In this document: positions 34,756 through 40,924 of the stretch, piece by piece
Numbering within the stretch: the stretch's first letter is position 1
Layout of the letters: every line of letters starts with the position of its first letter
NCBI GenBank assembly: GCA_903911825.1
Contig: CAIWFB010000156.1
Span: forward strand, 1-40,924
Direction: 5' to 3'
DNA: 40,924 nucleotides
DNA from: an uncultured Verrucomicrobia subdivision 3 bacterium
Lineage (GTDB): Bacteria; Verrucomicrobiota; Verrucomicrobiia; Limisphaerales; UBA11358
Notes under the pieces: model-generated
The model's input: only the letters and a program-made list of their open reading frames with translations
Database searches by the model: none
What the model was told of the DNA's origin: nothing
Made by a program: the position numbers and the translations under genes

Positions 34756-37700
34756 TTGCGTGAAAACTTCTCCGTGCAAGCGCGCTTTCTCCTCGGCCCC
34801 GCTGGCAGCGGAAAAACTTTTCGCTGCCTCGCCGAAGTGCGCGCCGCGCTCATGGAAGCGCCCGATGGCCCACCGTTGATTTTGCTCGCGCCCAAACAAG
34901 CCACGTTTCAACTCGAACGCCAATTACTCGCGAATGAAAAACTCGCTGGCTTCACGCGGCTGCAAATCTTTTCCTTCGACCGGCTCGCCAAATTCATTTT
35001 TGAAAAATTTAATGTCGCGCCGCCGAAATTATTGTCCGCCGAAGGCCGCCTCATGGTGCTGCGCGCTTTGCTACTCCGGCACGCGGACGAACTGAAACTC
35101 TTTCGCGGCAGCGCCCGCCGCGCCGGTTTTGCGCAGGAACTCGGCGGGTTGCTCGCTGAATTGCAGCAGCATCAATTCACGCCCGCCAAACTCCGCGCGC
35201 TGGCCGTAGACGAAAAATTGCGCCGTGAATTGCGCGATAAACTCCACGACCTAGCGCTGCTCTCCGAAAAATATGCCGACTGGTTGCGCGAACATGAATT
35301 ACAGGACGCCAATAATTTATTGGATTTTGCCACCGAAACCCTGCGCGGAAAAACCTTCAACCTTCAACCTTCAACCTTCAGCTTCAGCGCCCTCTGGCTC
35401 GACGGTTTTGCGGAAATGACGCCGCAAGAACTCGCCTTGCTCACTGCCGTCGTTCCGCTGTGCGAAAACGCCACGCTCGCTTTTTGCTTGGAGACCGAAC
35501 CCACGCCCACGCCGTCGTGGCTCTCCATCTGGTCGTCTATCGGTAAAACCTTTCAACGTTGCCGCGACCAATTAAAAAACCTGCCGAGCTGCGAAATAAC
35601 AGTCGAAGTTCTGCAACGTGAGCCAGGTAAAAATCGCTTCGCACCTGATTCGGAATTGGCGTTGCTTGAAGCCGCTTGGACGTTACCCATCGGCCAACCC
35701 GCAACCCGCAGCCAGCAGCCAGCAACCGTAACTCTCACCGCTTGCGGCAATCCCGAAGCCGAAGCCATTCATGCCGCCCGCGAAGTTTTGAAATTCGTGC
35801 GCGCCGGCAATCGCTTCCGCGATTGCGCCGTGCTCGTGCGTCAACTCGATGGCTATCACAAACCGCTCGCCCGGATTTTTCGGCGCTATGGCATTCCGTT
35901 TTTTCTCGACCGCCGCGAGAGCGTGGCGCATCACCCGCTCGCGGAACTCACGCGCAATGCCCTCCGCACCGTCGCCTTCGACTGGCAGAACGACGATTGG
36001 TTCGCTGCGCTCAAAACCGGCTTTAGTTCTGTGCGCGACGAGTTTATTGATGACTTAGAAAATCGCGCGCTTGAATTCGGCTGGCGCGGCAAAAAATGGC
36101 GTGAGCCGTTGCCTGACGAAAGCTGTGAACGCGTGCGGGAAATTGTCATCCCGCCCCTTGAACAATTTCACAAGCGTCTTGGACAGAAAAGTTTTCAGCC
36201 CACCGGTGCCGAACTGGCCGAAGCGCTGCGCCAGTTGTGGAGCGACTTAAAAGTTGAGGCCATACTGGAACGCTGGACGCGCGACGCTGGAAATTCGTCA
36301 CTCATCACTGACCGCGTCTCACCGCACCAAACGGTTTGGGAGCAAATGAATTCGTGGCTGGAAAATCTGGAGCTCGCTTTTCCGCGCGAGCCGCTGCCAC
36401 TGCGCGATTGGTTGCCGATTGTGGAAGTCGGCCTCGGCAATCTCACTGTCGGCGTGATCCCGCCAGCCTTGGATGAAGTGCTGATCGGCGCGATTGATCG
36501 GGCACGGAATCCGAGCCTGAAATTTGCGCTGTTACTGGGCGTGAATGAATCCGTTTTTCCCGCCACGCCCGCCACGCCGGTAATCCTGACCAACTCGGAC
36601 CGCGACGAACTGGAGCAACAGAATGTGACATTCAGTGCGAATCTGTTCGACCAGATTTCCCGCGAACGCTACCTCGGTTACATCGCTTGCACCCGTGCGA
36701 ATGAGCGACTGAACCTTTCTTTCTCGCGCCAGACCGCTGATGGCAAAACGCTCAACCCATCGCCCTTCATCGCGCAGGTGCAAAAAATCTTGAGGCAAGT
36801 ATCCGTGGAAGAATTTTCTCTCGGCGATGATTGGCAAACTGCCGAGCACGAAAGCGAACTGATCAAGCTGCTCATGGCCATCAATACTCAGCGTAGCGCA
36901 GCCGTCTCGGCTGCAGATTCTCCACGCCCAGCCAGCCCTGCAGGCGCGGACGCCTGCGCTACATTGTTGAAAATACCCGCGCTAAAGTTACTCGCGGAAA
37001 AACTGGAGGCTTTGCGTGAGCCGGATGAAACAGAAAACCTCGCGCCCGCGCTCGCAGAAAAAATTTACGGGCCAGTCTTGCGCTCGTCGGTCAGTCGGCT
37101 GGAAGAATTTGCGCAGTGTCCGTTCAAGTTTTTCATCCGCTCCGGCTTACGCGCGAACGAGCGAAAAGTGTTTGAACTAGATGCCCGCGAACGCGGTAAT
37201 TTTCAGCACGATGTTTTAAAAATCTTTCACGAGCAGTTGCAAGCGGCGGACCAGCGTTGGCGCGACCTCACGCCCGGCGAGGCACGGGAACGCATTGGCC
37301 AGATTGCGGCGGCGCAGATGCTGGGGTTTCGCGATGGACTGTTTCAGGATTCGGCAGAAACGGTTTTTGCCGCGCAATCCATGGCGACGGCGTTGCAAGA
37401 TTTTGTGGAAGTCATCGTGACGTGGATGCGCGGGCAATATGAGTTTGATCCCGTCGCGGCGGAAATCGGGTTTGGTGGCAAGGATGATGCCACGCCCGCC
37501 TGGGAAATTGACTTGGGTCACGGCCATAAGCTCGCGCTGCAAGGTCGGATTGACCGCGTGGATCTTTGGCGCGACCCGAATAGTGACGCCGCGTTTGCCG
37601 TAGTGACAGATTACAAATCGGGCGGCAAGAAATTGGAGTCGCTGCTGGTGGAAAATGGTGTGCAGTTGCAATTGCTCGCGTATCTCGGCGCGTTGCGTGG

Positions 37701-38190
37701 CTGGAAAAATCCGAGCGATGCCTTCCGCGCGGGGAAAATTCTACCAGCGGGCGCTTTCTACGTCAGTCTGCGCGGCGATTTCAAAAGCGGCGATACGCGC
37801 GATGAAATTCTGGGCGATGACGCGGCCAAAAAAATGGCGTATCGCCACAACGGACGGTTTGACGCCGGCCTGCTGCGAACATTTGACCGGCGCACGGACG
37901 CAAGCAAGGGTGATCAATTCAATTTCCGATTGAACAAGGATGGTAGTTTGCCGTCCAATTCTTCGGAAGCGTTGCCGCGCGAAAATTTTATCGCGCTAGT
38001 AGATGGTGTAGAAAATCAGTTAAGAGCATTGGGCCAAAAGATTTTTTCCGGCCAAGCGGCCGTTGATCCGTATCGGCTGGGCAAAAAAACGCCGTGCGAA
38101 TACTGCGACTACCGCGCCGCCTGTCGCTTGGACGAGTGGACGCATGAATGGCGAATGCTGCGCGCGGGCGAAACGAAGAAAGTAACATGA
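34756..38190 (+). CDS. AddB/RexB-like PD-(D/E)XK nuclease-helicase subunit
   Basis: 1144 aa; Walker A LLGPAGSGKT; C-terminal nuclease AVVTDYKSGGKKLE...QLQLLAYLGAL; Fe-S-type cysteines EEFAQCPFKFFIRSGL and CEYCDYRAAC. Start is TTG 34756 or GTG 34774. Confidence 0.85.
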   Translation: MRENFSVQARFLLGPAGSGKTFRCLAEVRAALMEAPDGPPLILLAPKQATFQLERQLLANEKLAGFTRLQIFSFDRLAKFIFEKFNVAPPKLLSAEGRLMVLRALLLRHADELKLFRGSARRAGFAQELGGLLAELQQHQFTPAKLRALAVDEKLRRELRDKLHDLALLSEKYADWLREHELQDANNLLDFATETLRGKTFNLQPSTFSFSALWLDGFAEMTPQELALLTAVVPLCENATLAFCLETEPTPTPSWLSIWSSIGKTFQRCRDQLKNLPSCEITVEVLQREPGKNRFAPDSELALLEAAWTLPIGQPATRSQQPATVTLTACGNPEAEAIHAAREVLKFVRAGNRFRDCAVLVRQLDGYHKPLARIFRRYGIPFFLDRRESVAHHPLAELTRNALRTVAFDWQNDDWFAALKTGFSSVRDEFIDDLENRALEFGWRGKKWREPLPDESCERVREIVIPPLEQFHKRLGQKSFQPTGAELAEALRQLWSDLKVEAILERWTRDAGNSSLITDRVSPHQTVWEQMNSWLENLELAFPREPLPLRDWLPIVEVGLGNLTVGVIPPALDEVLIGAIDRARNPSLKFALLLGVNESVFPATPATPVILTNSDRDELEQQNVTFSANLFDQISRERYLGYIACTRANERLNLSFSRQTADGKTLNPSPFIAQVQKILRQVSVEEFSLGDDWQTAEHESELIKLLMAINTQRSAAVSAADSPRPASPAGADACATLLKIPALKLLAEKLEALREPDETENLAPALAEKIYGPVLRSSVSRLEEFAQCPFKFFIRSGLRANERKVFELDARERGNFQHDVLKIFHEQLQAADQRWRDLTPGEARERIGQIAAAQMLGFRDGLFQDSAETVFAAQSMATALQDFVEVIVTWMRGQYEFDPVAAEIGFGGKDDATPAWEIDLGHGHKLALQGRIDRVDLWRDPNSDAAFAVVTDYKSGGKKLESLLVENGVQLQLLAYLGALRGWKNPSDAFRAGKILPAGAFYVSLRGDFKSGDTRDEILGDDAAKKMAYRHNGRFDAGLLRTFDRRTDASKGDQFNFRLNKDGSLPSNSSEALPRENFIALVDGVENQLRALGQKIFSGQAAVDPYRLGKKTPCEYCDYRAACRLDEWTHEWRMLRAGETKKVT
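36893..36962. repeat. Family B palindromic element inside the AddB-like gene
   Basis: Left arm GTAGCGCAGCCGTCTCGGCTGC (36893-36914), identical to 8236-8257; right arm GCAGGCGCGGACGCCTGCGCTAC (36940-36962). Confidence 0.9.
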
Positions 38191-38726
38191 AACATTTAAT
38201 AATTATCCTGACTTTGAGCGCGGCGATCTTTGCCTCCGGCTGTAATGCCGCGTCGACCAATGGCCCGGTGGCCACCAACCCTTCGACCAACTCTATTATG
38301 AAATTCCCTGTGCAAAAAACGGAAGCCGAATGGCGCAAACTGCTGACGCCCGAACAGTATCACGTGCTCCGCGAAGCCGGCACGGAACGCGCCTTCACCG
38401 GCAAATACTGGGATAGCAAAACGCCCGGCGAGTATCATTGCGCCGCCTGTGGTGAACTGCTGTTCAAGTCGGATGATAAATTCGATTCGCACTGTGGCTG
38501 GCCCAGCTTTTCGGAAGTCGCCGCGCAAGGTAAGGTCATCGAGCGCGTGGATAACAGCTACGGCATGAAGCGCACGGAAGTTTTATGCGCGAATTGCGGG
38601 AGTCATCTCGGCCATGTGTTTGACGATGGCCCCGGCCCGAAAGGTTTGCGCTACTGCATCAACTCCGCGTCGATTGATCAGGGCGATACGAACTTGCCGT
38701 CGTTCAAAACACCGGAGAAGAAATAG
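38187..38726 (+). CDS. msrB: Peptide-methionine (R)-S-oxide reductase, lipoprotein-type
   Basis: CAAC and CANC zinc pairs, HCGWPSF, GLRYCINSAS catalytic Cys; N-terminal LSAAIFASGC lipobox. Confidence 0.94.
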   Translation: MKHLIIILTLSAAIFASGCNAASTNGPVATNPSTNSIMKFPVQKTEAEWRKLLTPEQYHVLREAGTERAFTGKYWDSKTPGEYHCAACGELLFKSDDKFDSHCGWPSFSEVAAQGKVIERVDNSYGMKRTEVLCANCGSHLGHVFDDGPGPKGLRYCINSASIDQGDTNLPSFKTPEKK

Positions 38727-38730
38727 TTCG

Positions 38731-38805
38731 TTGGTCGGGCAGAGCTGCTGCTCTACCTTTTTCTTACCTTTAGACAATTAAGGCGGCGCGGCAGCGCCGC
38801 CCTAC
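38731..38805. terminator. Two hairpins between convergent msrB and recQ
   Basis: agagc-tgct-gctct (38741-38754) followed by a T-rich run; ggcggcgc-ggca-gcgccgcc (38782-38801) perfect 8-bp stem. Confidence 0.65.
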
Positions 38806-38810
38806 CGTGC

Positions 38811-40924
38811 TTACTTCTTCACGTTCGCCGCTGCACGGAAGATACGGAGCAAGCCGTAATCATATTTCTCGCCGAGCGATTCTTTCACGCCCACGAGATT
38901 GCCCCAGCCTTTGCTGGCGAAGGCGGCGGCGATTTCCGTCTGTGCTTCGGCGGCGAGCAATTGCGAAAGGTCAATCGCTTCACCCGCTTCAATCGCCGTG
39001 CCCAAGTGGCCGTAAATCGTGCCAAGCGTCAGACCGCGACTGCCAGCGACTTCGGCGGGTGTTTTGCCTTCCCGAAAACGGCGCAACGTCTCCCGCGCGG
39101 TCTCACCCAACTGCGAGCGCTGTGTGATGGGCGCGACGAATGTATCTTCGGCAAAAACTTGGCGTGGATGGGTCTGTAAATGCGCCGCAATCTGTTCGCG
39201 GAAGGCCGCACCGAACTCGCGCAACTTTTTCTCGCCCACGCCGCTGATGCGGGCGAAGTCGTTTTCGGTCTGCGGATAATTCCGCGCCATCTGCCGCAAC
39301 GCGACGTCAGAGAAGATAATGTAGGCGGGGACATCGCGCTTATCGGCGAGCTGTTTGCGCACCAGGCGCAGCTGCTCGAACAACAGTTCGTCGCATGCGA
39401 TCTCCCCGACGTGGCGGGTTTTGGTTTCGGCCGCAACCGTTGGTTTGGTGAGCGTGATTTTGCGCCGTTCCTTGAGGATCGCGCACCCTTCGGCGGTGAG
39501 TTCCAGCGTGCTGAATTGCTCGGCCGTTTGTCGCAACAAGCCTAGGCGAACAAGTTCGCGGCCAATCGCCGCCCATTCGGGGCGACTGTGTTCCTTGCCG
39601 ATGCCGTAGGTGGAAAGTTCGGTGTGATTCCAGTTACGGATTTTCTCCGTCGCCGCGCCGGTGAGCACTTCCACCACGTGATTTAACCCCACGCCAAAGC
39701 CGCCTTTCTCGCGGATGCGATAGACGCACGACAGAAATTTCTGCGCGGCGAGGGTGCCATCGAACGTGGCGCGCGGGGAAAGGCAATTGTCACACGCGCC
39801 GCAGTTGTCGGCGGAAAATTCTTCACCAAAATACGCGAGCAATTCCACGCGGCGACAATTCGCGCCCTCGGCGTAGTGCATCATCTGCTGCAATTGCTTG
39901 CGGGCGATCTCGCGTTCCTGTGGATTGGGCTTTTCGTCGATGAACGTCATCTGTTTGACCGCATCGCCCGCACTGAACAGCAGCACGCATTCCCCGGGCA
40001 GACCATCGCGACCCGCGCGGCCGGTTTCCTGATAGTAGCCTTCGATATTTTTTGGGAGATCGTAGTGAACCACGAAGCGGACGTTCGGTTTGTTGATGCC
40101 CATGCCGAAAGCAATCGTGGCGCAGATCACTTTCACCTCATCCCGCAGAAATAATTCCTGATGCTCGGCGCGTTCTTTGGGCGCGAGACCGGCGTGATAC
40201 GGACGGGCGCGGATACCATCGCGACTTAATTTCTCGGCGACGCTCTCCGCGCCTTTGCGCGAGAGGCAATAGACGATGCCGCTTTCCTTGCGCCGCCCCC
40301 GGAGAAATTCCACGAGCTGATCGTAAGGCCCGGCTTTGGGCATGACGCGGTAAGTCAGGTTTGGGCGATTGAAGCTGGCGACATAAGTTTTTGGCGCGCG
40401 CAGTTGCAGATGCGCGACGATGTCTTCGCGCACGCGGCCCGTGGCAGTGGCGGTGAGCGCCATGAAGGGGACGTTCGGAAAATGTTTTCGTAGTTCAGCG
40501 ATCTGGCGGTATTCAGGACGAAAATCGTGACCCCACTCACTGATGCAGTGGGCTTCATCAATGGCGACGAGTTGCACGTTCCACTTTTGCAGGTCGGATA
40601 AAAAGCCCGAGAGCATCAGCCGCTCGGGCGCAACATAGAGCAGACGAAATTCGCCATTATGCAAGCCGCGCAGGCGTTCGCGAGATTCCCCGGCGTTGAG
40701 TGAAGAATTTAAGAACGTGGCCGCGATACCGCTGGCTTGTAGGGCATCCACTTGATCCTTCATCAAGGCGATCAACGGCGAGACAACGACCGTGAGGCCG
40801 TCTTTGGCCAGTGCAGGAAGCTGAAAGCAAAGCGATTTGCCGCCTCCGGTCGGGAGCAGGGCGAAGACATCTTTGCCTGCGAGCGCATCGCGGATGATCT
40901 CCTCCTGCAACGGACGGAACGACG
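38811..40924 (-). CDS. recQ: ATP-dependent DNA helicase RecQ (5' end truncated by window)
   Basis: FRPLQEEIIRDALAGKDVFALLPTGGGKSLCFQLPAL, DEAHCISEWGHDFRPEY, GRAGRDG, zinc cysteines CRRVELLAYFGEEFSADNCGACDNC, HRDC and C-terminal HTH. Reading frame stays open to 40924 (SFRPLQ). Confidence 0.96.
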   Translation of the reverse strand, partial: SFRPLQEEIIRDALAGKDVFALLPTGGGKSLCFQLPALAKDGLTVVVSPLIALMKDQVDALQASGIAATFLNSSLNAGESRERLRGLHNGEFRLLYVAPERLMLSGFLSDLQKWNVQLVAIDEAHCISEWGHDFRPEYRQIAELRKHFPNVPFMALTATATGRVREDIVAHLQLRAPKTYVASFNRPNLTYRVMPKAGPYDQLVEFLRGRRKESGIVYCLSRKGAESVAEKLSRDGIRARPYHAGLAPKERAEHQELFLRDEVKVICATIAFGMGINKPNVRFVVHYDLPKNIEGYYQETGRAGRDGLPGECVLLFSAGDAVKQMTFIDEKPNPQEREIARKQLQQMMHYAEGANCRRVELLAYFGEEFSADNCGACDNCLSPRATFDGTLAAQKFLSCVYRIREKGGFGVGLNHVVEVLTGAATEKIRNWNHTELSTYGIGKEHSRPEWAAIGRELVRLGLLRQTAEQFSTLELTAEGCAILKERRKITLTKPTVAAETKTRHVGEIACDELLFEQLRLVRKQLADKRDVPAYIIFSDVALRQMARNYPQTENDFARISGVGEKKLREFGAAFREQIAAHLQTHPRQVFAEDTFVAPITQRSQLGETARETLRRFREGKTPAEVAGSRGLTLGTIYGHLGTAIEAGEAIDLSQLLAAEAQTEIAAAFASKGWGNLVGVKESLGEKYDYGLLRIFRAAANVKK

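Overview
This 40.9-kb window looks like a chromosomal segment from a Verrucomicrobia-like bacterium (an inference from gene content, repeat style and PEP-CTERM proteins). It is mostly housekeeping and metabolic genes: fabG-acpP-fabF, thymidine phosphorylase, pyrF, hisD, dus, a ROK kinase, a gld-type ABC operon joined to a DUF4340 and an AsmA-like gene, infC, a galU-like gene, a GHMP kinase, glyQS, a phosphohexomutase, an AddB-like nuclease, msrB and recQ. It also has two PEP-CTERM proteins, a subtilase, an S1/P1 nuclease and two orphan small genes. The left edge carries the start of an IS3-like transposase, which appears to truncate a membrane-protein gene. I found no CRISPR array, rRNA, tRNA or clear defence system. 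The most unusual signal is a set of short dispersed palindromic elements sitting in-frame inside unrelated protein genes. Family A (CCCTCACCCC..CTCTCCCCT..GGGGCGAGGGAGAA) has two inverted copies in a histone-deacetylase-like gene and one in a DUF2851-like gene. Family B (left arm GTAGCGCAGCCGTCTCGGCTGC) occurs in thymidine phosphorylase and in the AddB-like gene with an identical 22-nt arm. Other notable structures are a 21-bp-period repeat array next to the IS, several intergenic inverted repeats, a hairpin between acpP and fabF, and an infC gene with a probable TTG start and a long C-terminal extension. Family assignments come from motif recognition only; no database search was run.
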